Source: Salinisphaera japonica YTM-1
GTDB lineage: Bacteria; Pseudomonadota; Gammaproteobacteria; Nevskiales; Salinisphaeraceae
NCBI RefSeq assembly: GCF_003788585.1
Contig: NZ_AYKG01000045.1
Location: 1 to 64,000, forward strand
Length of the DNA: 64,000 nucleotides
Direction of reading: 5' to 3'
Positions 43,579 to 53,815 of this stretch are shown one piece after another. Both the position numbers and the translations under genes were made by a program. Each line of letters starts with the position of its first letter. The first letter of the stretch is position 1. The notes under the pieces are model-generated. The model made no database searches. It saw nothing but the letters and a program-made list of their open reading frames with translations, and was not told where the DNA came from.

Positions 43579-44205
43579 TCAGATCAACACAAGCTTCGCG
43601 CCGACGAGAATAAGAAGGACACCGAGTAGACGTTCAACGATTGGTTTCCAGGATTGAATTCGTGCGAGCAGCCGCGGTGTTGACAACCAGTACGCTAACG
43701 CGCTGAACCATGCGAGATGCACGAGAGAGATGATCAGGCCACACAGTAGGCGAACAGTGACCGAGGTGGTTGGCTTTATGACCTGCGTGAATATGCTGAG
43801 CAGAATCAGTGTCATCTTCGGGTTGAGCAAGTTGCACCAAAAACCTGAGACAAATGCCTTTCTATCCGAAAGACTGAGCGACCCGCCCGGTTCTGCGGCT
43901 GGTCCGCTACTGGCGCCGATAATACTCATGATCCCCAGGTAGATCAGGTAAGCCGCGCCAATCCAACGTATGACTTCGTAGACCGATGGAAAATTCACGA
44001 TCAGCAATGCCACACCGGTCATGCAGTAAGCGACATGTATCCACACTGCGGCCGCAATCCCGAAGCTGGCAGACACGCCAGCTCGTCGAGAATGAACCAG
44101 CGCGTTTCGGCTGATAAGCGCGAAATCCTGCCCGGGGCTGATCGCCATACCAATCGAAATCGAAAAGATTGTTAGCAGCAGCGTGATGTCTGTCGTATGG
44201 AACAT
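43579..44205 (-). CDS. LysE/RhtB-family amino-acid exporter
   Basis: A 208-residue inner-membrane protein with about six hydrophobic segments and the family signature SPGQDFALISRNAL after the first helix. RhtB/RhtC relatives export homoserine and threonine. It lies upstream of the acetyltransferase on the same strand with a 174-base gap, so it may have its own promoter. Export of a threonine analog would be in keeping with the family. Confidence 0.87.
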   Translation of the reverse strand: MFHTTDITLLLTIFSISIGMAISPGQDFALISRNALVHSRRAGVSASFGIAAAVWIHVAYCMTGVALLIVNFPSVYEVIRWIGAAYLIYLGIMSIIGASSGPAAEPGGSLSLSDRKAFVSGFWCNLLNPKMTLILLSIFTQVIKPTTSVTVRLLCGLIISLVHLAWFSALAYWLSTPRLLARIQSWKPIVERLLGVLLILVGAKLVLI

Positions 44206-44390
44206 ACTCGACTCGGGTGTGAGGCGCCCTCCTATCTAATATCAGATGAGCGGCCATATTTGCTATTCCAAATCGAGCGTGTCGTTTGCCCCTTTCACGG
44301 CTAATTTAGTTACGTATCAGACACATAGCCATAGGCATTAAGTTAGTGCGTCTAAGTTCACGACACCGCGGAGCTCATCACCCACTATTG

Positions 44391-45557
44391 AGTAGCAGGC
44401 CGATCTAGAGTCCAATCGCCCGAAGTCTGGAGATTGGACATAAGGAAGCGCTACACCGAAGAGCAGATCATCGGTTTTCTCAAAGAGGCTGAGGCCGGTA
44501 CGCCAGTTAAAGAGCTGTGCCGTCGGCACGGTTTCTCGGAAGGCAATTACTACGCGTGGCGGAACAAATTCGGCGAAATGGACGTCTCGGACGCCAAGCC
44601 TCTGAAGGCGCTCGAGACGAAGAACAGCCGCTTAAAGCGTTCGCTAGCCGAGTCGCTGCTCGAAAACGAGGTCACGTTCGAGGTCTTGCGAAATAATGGT
44701 AACCGCAACAGCCAAGCGCGAGTTGGTGCGGTTCATGAGCCCGCGAGGACTCAGCGAAGGACGTTCAGTGGCCGTGGCCGCGATGAGCGCGAGCGCGTTC
44801 CGGTATCAACCGGCGCCGGATCGAAACGGGTGCTTACGCGCCGAGACCCTGCGTCTGGCCCAGCGTTGAAGGCGCTACGGCGGGCCGATGATCTATCTCA
44901 AGCTTCGCCAGGCCGGCTGGGCGAAGAACCACAAGCGTGTCGAACGACTCTGTGCTAAGCAAGGTCTGCAAGCACTTTGGCGGCTACGCAAGAAGGTGCC
45001 GATAGCCGACCAGCAGCCATTGATACGTCCCGCGCGAGCGAACGGAGTCTGGTCGATCGATTTTGCGGTCGATCGGGTCGCTGATGGGCGTGCCCTCAAG
45101 TATTTGGGCATCGTCGACCACGCCAGAACGAATGCGTGGCGCTCGTGCTTGGTCGATCGATGAACAGCACGCAAGTCGCTCGTGTACTTGATGAACTGGC
45201 GCTCACCCTCGGTCTGCAGAAAATCACGCGACCCTATAAAGGGCCCGAGTTCATCGGCAAAGCCATGCTGAACTGGGCACATGACAACGATGAACAGCTG
45301 AAGCAAATCGAGCCCGGCAAACCGTACCAGAACGCCTATATTGAATCTTTCAGCGGCCGCTTGCGAGATGAATGGCTGAACGAGCACTGGTTCGTAAGCC
45401 TCGCCCACGCCACTGAGGTCATCCGAGGCTGGCATTGCGAATACAACGAACAACGCCCGAAGAAGGCACTCAGCGGGCTGACGCCCGCTGACTATACTGC
45501 GCAAATCGCTCCAGAAGCGGCAATGTGAACCTCAGGACTCTGCATCAAAACGCTACT
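44391..45557 (+). mobile_element. Degenerate IS3-family element, copy 1
   Basis: About 1,167 bp. Imperfect terminal inverted repeats are visible: 44391-44413 (AGTAGC...GATCTAGAGTCC) and 45535-45557 (its inverse, GGACTCTGCATC...GCTACT). The contents are an IS3-type orfA/orfB transposase with frameshifts. A second copy lies inverted at 46230-47394. Confidence 0.8.
44434..45528 (+). pseudogene. IS3-family transposase, frameshifted
   Basis: OrfA begins at 44434 (KRYTEEQIIGFLKEAEAGTP, helix-turn-helix) and runs to about 44700. OrfB then continues in other frames: helical segments at 44740-44890, IYLKLRQAGWAKNHKRVERL at 44888-45163, and the C-terminal catalytic part (QNAYIESFSGRLRDEWLNEHWF) at 45136-45528. 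At least two frame changes and one stop break it, so it is inactive. Confidence 0.85.
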
Positions 45558-45914
45558 GAAACCGGGGGATGGTCGGTGGCAGACATCGCTTCCTGCGCAG
45601 TCGCAGAGCTAAACACCCCTGTATTGCAGCCAAAGCCTTGTCGCTGCCTGTGGGCATGTGACGCATTGTCGTTAGCTTTCCCTTGAAGAAGCGAAATGAA
45701 CAACAGTCGAGTTTTTGTAAGCGAACTGACACAACGACTCTGCTCTACTCTTAACCCAAGCCTAAGCTATTCACAAACTCGCATGGGCAGCAAGTCTTAA
45801 GTCGAATACGTGAAAGCCGTTGAGCTTTTTTAAATTTGATTGCTTTTCAAAATGTTCTCAATTGCGCCAACCGCCTTCTATCTCTTACTTAAAAAAAGAT
45901 CAGCGAGTAACCGA

Positions 45915-46013
45915 TCATCTATTTTTTTTGCTTTGCTTTTTGGCCCAGTAGCCCATGCCTGCGACAAGCGTGCCAAAACCAGCAAGAATTGCGCACAACA
46001 TTCCAATGCTCAT
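45915..46013 (-). CDS. Possible 32-residue membrane peptide
   Basis: MSIGMLCAILAGFGTLVAG followed by MGYWAKKQSKKNR: one hydrophobic helix and a strongly basic tail. GAGG lies six bases before the ATG. It is in the 670-base spacer between the two inverted IS3 copies, which otherwise shows nothing. Small toxin-like or stress peptides have this shape, but no family is recognised and conservation is unknown. Confidence 0.35.
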   Translation of the reverse strand: MSIGMLCAILAGFGTLVAGMGYWAKKQSKKNR

Positions 46014-46229
46014 AAACAACCTCAAGAAACTGCTTTCTGCCCGATACGCCATGGTTTGTCAGCTGTAAGGCAGCGGGGCAAATATTGATTCTCTCCGCAG
46101 AATCTTTTTTGTCAACTTCATTCGATTTTTGCACACGGCTGCGGAGAAACGCACTGCGCAATCCAAATGAGGCTATCGAACCGAATTCCGACTGAAGGCC
46201 TAAGCCGTTCCCGACCAGGCCCGGGTTTG

Positions 46230-47394
46230 AGAAGCGCTTCGACCCAGAACCCACCGGTTCAAATTTCCGCTTCCGCGGCGATCTGCGCTGGATAGTCAGC
46301 GGGCATCATCCAGCTGAGTTCTTTCTTCGGCCGCTCCTGGTTGTGCTCGGGTGCCAGCATCCGATAAGCCTCGTGGCGGGCGCGAGACTGACAAACCATT
46401 GCTCGTTCAGGCATTCATCCCGAAAGCGTCCGTTAAAGGACTCGATCTACACGTTCTGGTTGAGTTTGCCGGGATCGATCTGCTTTACCTGGACGCCGTT
46501 GCTATGTGCCCAGCTCGATATCGTCTTGCGAATAAATCCAGAACCATTGTCTGGTCAAATGATCTTCGGCAAGCTACGACTGATCGCCAGCGCATCTAGT
46601 ATGCGAGCGAAATGCACGCCGCTCATTGATCGGCTGGGCGCGTGTGCCACCCACTAGTGCGTAGCGTCGTCGAAGCTGCATAGCCAGTTGGTAGCACGCC
46701 CATCAGCCACACGATCGAACACAAAATCCATCGACCAGACTTCGTTCGCACGCGCCGGGCGAATTAACGGCTGGCGGTCTGCTATCGCCACCTTCTTGCG
46801 TTGTCGCCGACGCACTTGTAGGCCTTGTTCGGTATAGAGCTGTTCTACGCGTTTGCGGTTGACGCTCCAATCCGCTTGGCGAAGCTTAAGATAGATCATC
46901 CGCGCGCTGTAGCCTCGATAGCGCTGCGCAAGGTGTACGATCTCGTCGCGCAAGCGCTCGTTCTGACCCGGCGCCGCTTGATACCGGAATGCGCTAGCGC
47001 TCATCGCCGCAACGGCCAACGAGCCCGTTTGCTCAAGCCGCGCTGGCTCATAAACTGCACCGGCTCTCGCCTGGGCGCTGCCGTTACCATTTTTTTCGCA
47101 AGACCTCGCGCGTGACTCCGTTCTCAAGCATCAACCCGACCAACAGCCGTTTCAAGCGCGTTCTTTTGAACTCCAAAGCCTTAAGACGCTTGGCGTCCGG
47201 CAAGTCCATGCCGCCAAACTTGTTTTTTTTGGTGAAGTAGCTGGCCTTTGAAAAGCCGTGCTGACAACACAGCTTTTTAACCGGTATCCCGCCTCGGCTT
47301 TCTTCAGAAAACCGACGATCTGATCTTCGGTGTAGCGACTCTGCATGTCCAATCTCTAGACTTAAGGTGATTGGACTCCAAATCGGGCTGCTAC
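46230..47394 (-). mobile_element. Degenerate IS3-family element, copy 2 (inverted)
   Basis: About 1,165 bp, same family as copy 1 but on the other strand. The 5' terminus at 47373-47394 (inverse of AGTAGC...GGAGTCC) and the 3' terminus near 46230-46252 match the ends of copy 1. The copies differ at many positions, so they were not duplicated recently. Confidence 0.8.
46258..47352 (-). pseudogene. IS3-family transposase, frameshifted
   Basis: OrfA starts at 47352 (QSRYTEDQIVGFLKKAEAG) and shifts frame soon after. OrfB fragments follow: 46654-47127 with ARMIYLKLRQADWSVNRKRV and RPARANEVWSMDFVFDRVADG, then a remnant with stops down to ERPKKELSWMMPADYPAQIA just before 46258. Inactive. Confidence 0.85.
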
Positions 47395-47459
47395 TTAATT
47401 GCGGAGAATGGTTGCAAGGGCCCCGGACAAGTCCAGGCCAGTAGATGTGCCGTCCGCTA

Positions 47460-47861
47460 TCAACGGCCGAAAATCTTCTCGTCGGAGATTTCGATGAGAT
47501 CGTCTCTTTCGAAACCCTCAGGCGCGGGAAACCCTTCTCGAACATATCCTTTCTGTGCCCAGAATCTGCTGCAGTTCTTCTGCACAGCACGATGAATGCA
47601 GAGTACAAGGGCTATCTGAAATATGTCCACCAATAGGAACCAAACAGTGACGCAAAACGCGGATAGAGCTAGAAAAACGAGGGATCCTGGCCAGGCGTCT
47701 GGAGTGCACAAAACCGCGATTATTAGCAAGTTCAGTATAAAGCCAACCGACCCTAGAGACATGACGCCTACGATCTGCTCAAGCAGGGTTTTCGGCGCGT
47801 TGTCTCGAGTAATATGCTCATCGGGAAGGCAGTAGCCGTTCGACTGTTTTTGCCCAGTCAT
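47460..47861 (-). CDS. Hypothetical membrane protein
   Basis: A 133-residue protein with two hydrophobic helices (about residues 35-55 and 60-90) and a charged C-terminal tail. It is not related to a family I recognise. ATG at 47861 lacks a strong ribosome-binding site. It lies between an IS3 remnant and an Rhs remnant. Confidence 0.45.
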   Translation of the reverse strand: MTGQKQSNGYCLPDEHITRDNAPKTLLEQIVGVMSLGSVGFILNLLIIAVLCTPDAWPGSLVFLALSAFCVTVWFLLVDIFQIALVLCIHRAVQKNCSRFWAQKGYVREGFPAPEGFERDDLIEISDEKIFGR

Positions 47862-47959
47862 GGTGACGTTCCGTGTTTGCGATCGGTTTTAAATTACCGC
47901 CGCAACGCATAGACGCAACTCAACGTTAGGCTTGGTCACTCTCGCCGACGGAAGCTTGA

Positions 47960-48450
47960 GTTTTGGTCGAGCTGTTACCGCTCCGCTTCTCCTATAGATT
48001 GCCAATACGAGCGATCGTTTGTGTCCATTCACCCGCGTTGTTATTTACGCGCCGCACTTCCTTTAACTTCATATGCGCGGCGTCGAAGAAGAAGGCAAAG
48101 CCGTTCTCGACCGTCAGCGAGCCATCGTTGGTCAGGAGGATGGCCGGCATCATCGTGGAACCGGCGACCACGCGCGGCTTACTGAAGGTGGTCTATTTCA
48201 GCGAACGTTCGTCAACTGTCGGCATATTACCGTTGGCGTCGTAGCCGTGCGTGGCGTTACGTATACCGGTGATCTGCGTAACCGCGCACCGCTCGTCGCC
48301 GTAGGTATAGGTACCGATGCCGGTTTTGCTGGCGATGTGGTGATGCCCCCAGAATAAAGCGGTTCTTCGCAGACCAGCGGGATAGTAGCGAGAGAAAGGC
48401 GGCGATGCTTCATCGATAGAGTTGGGGTTACCACACCATCCAGCTCTCAT
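47960..48450 (-). pseudogene. Rhs/YD-repeat protein fragment
   Basis: Minus-strand translation shows YD-repeat core pieces in changing frames: IGTYTYGDERCAVTQITG, then HGYDANGNM, TTFSKPRVVAGS, and GEWTQTIARIGNL followed by a stop and EKRSG, where intact proteins have IGNLYEK. Both ends are missing. It is a decayed scrap of a polymorphic-toxin-type gene, cut by the ISL3 insertion on its 5' side. Confidence 0.75.
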
Positions 48451-48461
48451 AGGCCGCCGCC

Positions 48462-49667
48462 ATGTCCGAGGCTAATCCGCTTTGTCTGTTCTGGGAAGGC
48501 TTCGAGCCGGCCGCTTGGCACGACGCGGCAGATGGCAGCCTTCATCTGCGGCTTGAGGCGCGTGCCGATAAGCCATCGCGATGCGGGCGTTGCCATCGGC
48601 CAGCGTCTACGGTTCACGATCAGTTACGCCGATGGGTGCGAGAGTGCGATTTGATCGATCGCCGGCTGTGGCTGGACGTGCCCGTGTGCCGCCTGCGCTG
48701 CGGCTACTGTGGTATTTGCACAGAACATGTGCCCTGGTTGGCCGGGCGACGCGCCATGACACAGGCGTTGGTCACACGCGTCAAGGCCTTTGTGCGGCAA
48801 TGGCCCATTCGTCAGGTGGCCCGGATGCTCGAGCTACACTGGCATACCGTCAAAGCCATTGATGTCGCGCGACTTGCGCGCGAATTGCCGATCCCGGATC
48901 GGCACGGGCTACGCCGTTTAATGATGGATGAATTTGCCCTGCACAAGGGCCATCGCTATGCCACGGTCGTGGCCTGCGCCGACACCCGTCAGGTGCTCTG
49001 GGTCGGTGAGGGGCGTTCTCGCACCGCGATCCGGCCCTCCTTCGAATGGCTGGGCTCTGCCTGTCATCAGATCGAGGCGGTGGCCATGGATATGAACACC
49101 GCGTTCGATCTGGAAGTCGCCGCCCACTGTCCAAATGCGGCCGTGGTCTACGACGGCTTTCATGTGATTGCCAAGTTCGGCCGGGAAGTGATCGACCGGG
49201 TCCGGGTCGATCAAGCCAATGCGCTACGCGGGCATGCTCATGCCCGAAGGACGGTCAAGCGAGGGCGCTGGCTGCTGCTACGCAATCGCGAGCGTCTGAG
49301 CACGCGACAAGCCGTCAAACTGGATGAGTTGCTGGCAGCCAATACGCCCTTGATGCAGGTCTATCTGCTCAAGACCCAGCTCAAGGAGCTCTGGCGTGCC
49401 CCATCCATCGAACAGGCCCGCCAACGCTGGCGTGAGTGGCACGCCATGGCGCTCGAGACCGGGCTCAGGCCCGTGCTGCGCTTCGCCCGTCTGCTCGAGC
49501 GCTACGTCCACGGCATCGTGGCCAGCGCGCAGTTCCGGCTTAACACCAGTGTGCTGGAGGGCATGAATAATCGCATCAAGGTCATCAAACGCCTGGCCTA
49601 CGGATACCGCGACAGCCGCTATTTCTTCCTCAAAATCCGCGATGCCTTTCCCGGTAATGTGCGATGA
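48462..49667 (+). CDS. ISL3-family transposase
   Basis: A 401-residue, uninterrupted transposase. It has an N-terminal zinc-binding region (RCGRCHRPAS, then CRLRCGYCGICTEHVPW), a helix-turn-helix, and a DDE core with MDEFALHKGHRYATVV, MDMNTAFDL and SVLEGMNNRIKVIKRLAYGY. Length and motifs suggest an active enzyme, the only intact transposase in this belt. High GC. A possible left end lies near 48423 (GGGGTTACCACACC); I could not find the matching right end. Confidence 0.9.
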   Translation: MSEANPLCLFWEGFEPAAWHDAADGSLHLRLEARADKPSRCGRCHRPASTVHDQLRRWVRECDLIDRRLWLDVPVCRLRCGYCGICTEHVPWLAGRRAMTQALVTRVKAFVRQWPIRQVARMLELHWHTVKAIDVARLARELPIPDRHGLRRLMMDEFALHKGHRYATVVACADTRQVLWVGEGRSRTAIRPSFEWLGSACHQIEAVAMDMNTAFDLEVAAHCPNAAVVYDGFHVIAKFGREVIDRVRVDQANALRGHAHARRTVKRGRWLLLRNRERLSTRQAVKLDELLAANTPLMQVYLLKTQLKELWRAPSIEQARQRWREWHAMALETGLRPVLRFARLLERYVHGIVASAQFRLNTSVLEGMNNRIKVIKRLAYGYRDSRYFFLKIRDAFPGNVR

Positions 49668-49723
49668 ATCAAAAAAGGCGGGTCAAAATAGAATTTTCTC
49701 GTGCCCTGAACCGAGTAGGTTTC

Positions 49724-50710
49724 CGTGAAAAGGTGCCGCTATACCGACAGTCAGATCCTGGCGATCCCGAAGCAAGCCGAGGCCGGCTCGCCGGTGTTGG
49801 AGTTGTGCCTTGAACACGGCACAAGATCGGCCACATTCAACAAGTGACGCAATAAGTACGGCGGAATGGACGCCTCGCTAGTGGCTCGCATGAAAGAGCT
49901 TGCGGACAAGAATCGTCGGCTCGAAATGATGTACGCCGAAGAACGCCTTTGAGCCGAGACCGTCCTGGAGGCACTCACAAAAAAGTGGTAAGGCCATCTC
50001 GCCGCCGCGAGATGACCCAGCGCAGCGGGGCCGAGCACGGGTTGAGTATCCGTCCGGTCTGTGCCGCGTTCTCGATCAGTGTGACGTGCTATCGCTATCA
50101 GCCCTCCTTATCGGATGAAAATGCCGAGATCGCGGATTGGTTAATGCGTCTGAGCGATACCCACGGTCGTTGGGGCTTTAACTTGTGGGTTTTGTACCTG
50201 CGTAACGTCAAAGGCTTTCGCTGGAACCACAAGCGCATTAATCGGATCTATCGTGAGCTTGAATGAATCTGCGGATCAAGCCACACAAGCGCTTGCCGCG
50301 CCAAGTGCCGGATAAACTGGCGGAGCTCAAAGCGATTAACCACGGCGTTTCTACGGACTTCATGCGCAATCAACTCAGTTTTGGCCGAGGCTTCCGGTTA
50401 TTAAACGTCATTAACGATTACAGTCGCGAAGGTCTGGAAATCGAAGTCGTCCCGTCACTGCCCTCGGCCCAGGTGATCCGCAGCTAGGGACGGATTATGG
50501 AATGACGCGGAAAAACCGCAGGCGATCCGCTGCGAACACGGTCCGGAACACAGTGGTGGCCCGCTGTCAATGCGGACCAAAAAAACGGCATCACAAAGGA
50601 ATACATCCAGCCCGGCGAGCCGTGGCAGAATGCGTAGGTCAAACGCTACAACCGTACTGGGCGAACGAACTGGCTAAGCCAGTAATTGATTACTTGAACT
50701 GGCGCTCATA
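49724..50710 (+). pseudogene. Second type of IS3-family transposase, heavily decayed
   Basis: OrfA remnant at about 49724-49990 (CRYTDSQILAIPKQAEAGSP, MDASLVARMKELADKNRRLE, ending TKKW) with internal stops. OrfB pieces follow at 49949-50266 (RREMTQRSGAEHGLSIRPVC, LYLRNVKGFRWNHKRINRIY) and 50263-50487 (LRIKPHKRLPRQVPDKLAEL, NVINDYSREGLEIEV). Only scraps remain beyond, such as IQPGEPWQNA. It is a different subgroup from the copies at 44-47 kb. Confidence 0.8.
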
Positions 50711-51094
50711 AGCTTTTATTATTTTCGAAACTCGCCTAATCTTCTCGAGTTTTTGTCGTATTATAAAAAGTTCTCTATCAGTTTTAATAGCTAGCGCCTT
50801 ATCTCTCGAATTAAATTGAGAAAGTTGTTTACGAGAAAGCTTACCGCTCTTCCCAAGCGCCAAATGTTTATCTAATATATACCAACTACCATCGGACCGC
50901 TGAAAAAAATTGCGCCGCTTCCAGGAAACTTCAAAGGCGACCCCCCTTTTCCTACAATGAGGGAAATGGGCAACTTTATAATTTACGCGGCCGCCCCCAT
51001 GTTGCCAGTAATATTCCACTATATTTCGCGCCTCATCGTATAACTGATCGATTTCCTGTCGTAGATCGGCGTGTATTCCGACAAAGTATTTCAT
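50690..51094 (-). CDS. Hypothetical protein, possibly MobI-like
   Basis: A 134-residue basic, low-GC protein from ATG 51094 (a TTG at 51124 is in frame). The layout, with FEVSWKRRNF, a Ser/Lys-rich middle and a C-terminal helix RELFIIRQKLEKIRRVSKII, loosely recalls the MobI mobilization proteins of integrative conjugative elements. The resemblance is by eye only. The following 51125-51603 shows nothing firm. Confidence 0.4.
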   Translation of the reverse strand: MKYFVGIHADLRQEIDQLYDEARNIVEYYWQHGGGRVNYKVAHFPHCRKRGVAFEVSWKRRNFFQRSDGSWYILDKHLALGKSGKLSRKQLSQFNSRDKALAIKTDRELFIIRQKLEKIRRVSKIIKAYERQFK

Positions 51095-51603
51095 AGCATT
51101 GAGGTCGTTTGATTGGCGAGACAATCCTACTCAGCGACTAGCAATGCCTCGTTGAACTAACGACCGTTTCAGAACTTTTTTATGCACCGCGGATTTACCC
51201 GTTTTGAAGAGTTATCCGCCGTTAGTTTGGACGTTGCCAAAAAGGCTGACGGGAATTTTCTATCTTCGGCATTCATGCAGTGCCGAATACGCGGACAATG
51301 GAAGCCTTCGATTTAGTCAAAAGCATCGGTTCAGGCTTCGGCCAACGTCTGTTGGTGGCCTCGGCTCACTTGTTCGCTTTCGAGCATGCCGAAGAAACCT
51401 CGGGCTACCGCGTAGTCTCAACAGTGGCATACGGCGCTATGTTGGAGATCAAACTATAGCCGCACGGACAGCACCGATGGTCGTCGCTCGTATACTGTTT
51501 GCCGCGATCCGAAAGCAATACGACAGGCGCGTCATGCGTTTCGCGTTGCCCGAGCGCCATCAGTGTGTGGCCTCAAATACGAGATCCTGAGTCTGATAAG
51601 CGC

Positions 51604-52390
51604 TTACCGACCAACCGCCCACGATGTTTTTATAGAGATCGACAAAACGCGTAGATAAAACCACCTTTCAGTCGTCCTGATATAGGTCACATCTGTCAGC
51701 CATTTGGTGTTTACCTCAAGAACTTCGAAGTAGCGCTCAAGATGGTTGCGGACATGATCCGGACGAACGCCCGTAGACTTGCCCTGCCAGCGCCGACGCC
51801 GTGGGATACCTTGAAGGCGGCTGGCGCCCATGACCCGGGGCACCCGATTGCGGCTGATTGTCTCGCCTTCGAGCTGCAGGATTTCGGTGATCCTCCGAAC
51901 GCCGAATACACCGTTACTACCGCGATGCAGCGTATGAACCTTTTCAATCAACCGGCCAGTAGCACACGCCCGAACACCGGATGAGCGGCGCGCTCAAGCA
52001 TTAAAGCCTCTGGTCGAGACGCTCGGACAAGGCACATTTGCTTGACGGAACGATCATCACGACGATTTTGGAAATGTGGCGTATATTCGTACGTTTCCTC
52101 GCAGAAGCACGTTGCCGCGTCGCGCAAGAAATCGCGCTCCCTCTTGACGTTTGCCAGCTTGCGCTCCAAGGAGCCAGCTCTTGGTGACACAACGTGCCGC
52201 CACCCTTCAATCTCGGCATCGACGAACGCTGGGCCTCTCCGCAGCAACGACTAAGCACTGTCGGGCTCCGTCCGAGATCGCAAGCAACCGTGCTCGCACT
52301 ACTTGATGACGATCGCACCGGTTCGACGCCTTCGGCTTTGAATTCCGGGGTGTATCGCTGACTGTTCATTACACTTCCTCCTATACTCAA
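51604..52390 (-). pseudogene. Third IS3-family transposase remnant
   Basis: Minus-strand OrfA start (MNSQRYTPEFKAEGVEPV, from about 52366) is quickly frameshifted. OrfB piece at 51604-51951 includes RRWQGKSTGVRPDHVRNHLE and NTKWLTDVTYIRTTERWFYL, then is truncated. The C-terminal catalytic part is missing. Its 5' side is bounded by the terminus repeats at 52397-52470. Confidence 0.82.
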
Positions 52391-52396
52391 ATCATA

Positions 52397-52470
52397 GGCC
52401 TGAAGTGTCTAATAGACCCGAATAAGTCGATTCGTGGGCCAGAAGTGTCTAATGGACTCGGATGAGTCCA
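52397..52470. repeat. Two tandem IS-terminus-like repeats (right copy)
   Basis: Units at 52397-52430 (GGCCTGAAGTGTCTAATAG...) and 52437-52470 (GGCCAGAAGTGTCTAATGG...GTCCA) are 40 bases apart. The same tandem pair occurs inverted at 29365-29436. The 508 bases from here to the AlpA-type gene show no gene that I can support. Confidence 0.7.
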
Positions 52471-52979
52471 GAGTTTTTTTGAAGGTCCGCATTAGCGGGG
52501 GCAGAACCGATCTCCTAAACTTCACTTCTTTTAATTTCCAGCGAACGGTTTGGAGTAACCAAGTATATCGTTTGAGGCGTTCGTCAACTGGGTGCCTCAT
52601 ATCAGATTACATATGAAATGGATCATTAGCGTTACAGCCAAACCGTTCACTCTTGTCGAGTTTCTTAGCGCCTGCTCTCGCCGCGCAGACCCGAGCTAAC
52701 CTTAGTGCGCGGCCTCACCTATGCCGATGAACTCATTCGCAGCTACAAGCAATCGGAAATCCAGGTTGTGGCGCGCCAGCTGTCTTTTTAGCGCAAATAG
52801 GCGCTGGCGCGGCTCTTTCATGCGGTAAACGCTGGACCCAGACCCGTGTGCTTGAGGTGTGATTTCGAACCAAAGCTCTCCCGTCGATACCAAGAAAGGT
52901 TATCGCATGGTTTTTAGTTGGACAAAGCCGCGCTTGTCGTTCGATACGATTCATATCTCATTTGCTAAGGAAGGCTGGT

Positions 52980-53153
52980 ATGCAAATTCTCAGAATACGA
53001 GAAGTGGTATCACGTACGGGATTAAGTCGCAGTTCTATATACGAACAAGTAAAGAGAGGCGAATTTCCAGCCCCACTAAGGCTCGATCAACGGGCGCGTG
53101 GATGGCTCGAGAGCGAAATCGACGCTTGGATTAAGTCACGAGAGAGGGTCTAG
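52980..53153 (+). CDS. AlpA-family DNA-binding regulator
   Basis: A 57-residue protein with the AlpA/excisionase-type winged helix: ILRIREVVSRTGLSRSSIYE, then GEFPAPLRLDQRARGWLESE and a terminal basic helix. AlpA regulators control excision of prophages and integrative islands. ATG 52980 follows AAGGAAGG. No integrase is in the window. The next 660 bases (53154-53815) contain nothing I recognise. Confidence 0.87.
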   Translation: MQILRIREVVSRTGLSRSSIYEQVKRGEFPAPLRLDQRARGWLESEIDAWIKSRERV

Positions 53154-53815
53154 AACAGCCGATTACCCATCATCTTCAGCAGCCTAGCGCTCAAGCGTCC
53201 GCGGAGTCATATTGCTGCTTCGGTGGCCATACGCCCAGCTGAGTCAATCGGCATCGGGAGATTAGCAATCGCTACCAAGAACACACTAGAACAAGTGCAC
53301 TGAGCGCCTAAAGCCATTTAAATCTAAGTAAAGAAAATTCAGACTGCAATTTAAAGGCGAGTCAGTCGAGTTCACCTTCCAGCCCAAAATAGACTGCGCA
53401 GGCGAACTCGCGATTTGATTCTTTCAGCTGCGATTCTCGAATGGTGGCCTCAAAAACCGAAGAAGTCAGGTGCCGTTGCCTTTAGCGGTAACGGTAAGCC
53501 GCGCGACGAACAGATGACCAAGCAAGAGCGAGAGAAGGCCCCACTCAACGATGAACCGAATTTTTACGCAACTGGGCCCATCCGTCGCCAACGAATCATC
53601 AGCAAATGCGGGTCGATCGAACGTCGCAGCCACCAATATCTCATGCGCCTAGTGTGCTGCTGCTAAAGGGTGTCATCCAACGAATTCTACGACTGCAGCT
53701 ATCGATCTAGAGCGGACGTATCGCTCGTCTAGCTTGCCCATTACCAAAGACGCAGGCGTGGTGCGCTACTCGGTAGCGGTGAATGGTTGTAACGTATTGG
53801 TGAGCTTTCGTTACT

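Noticed and set aside
45840-46088. 82-codon plus-strand frame in the IS spacer
   Set aside because: It is antisense to a better-signalled small peptide frame and has no start signal.
48423-49690. Full ISL3 element with both ends
   Set aside because: Only a possible left end is visible; I could not match a right inverted repeat, so only the transposase gene is called.
53415-53666. 83-codon frame between the AlpA gene and CBASS
   Set aside because: No recognised motif or start signal; composition is not clearly coding.
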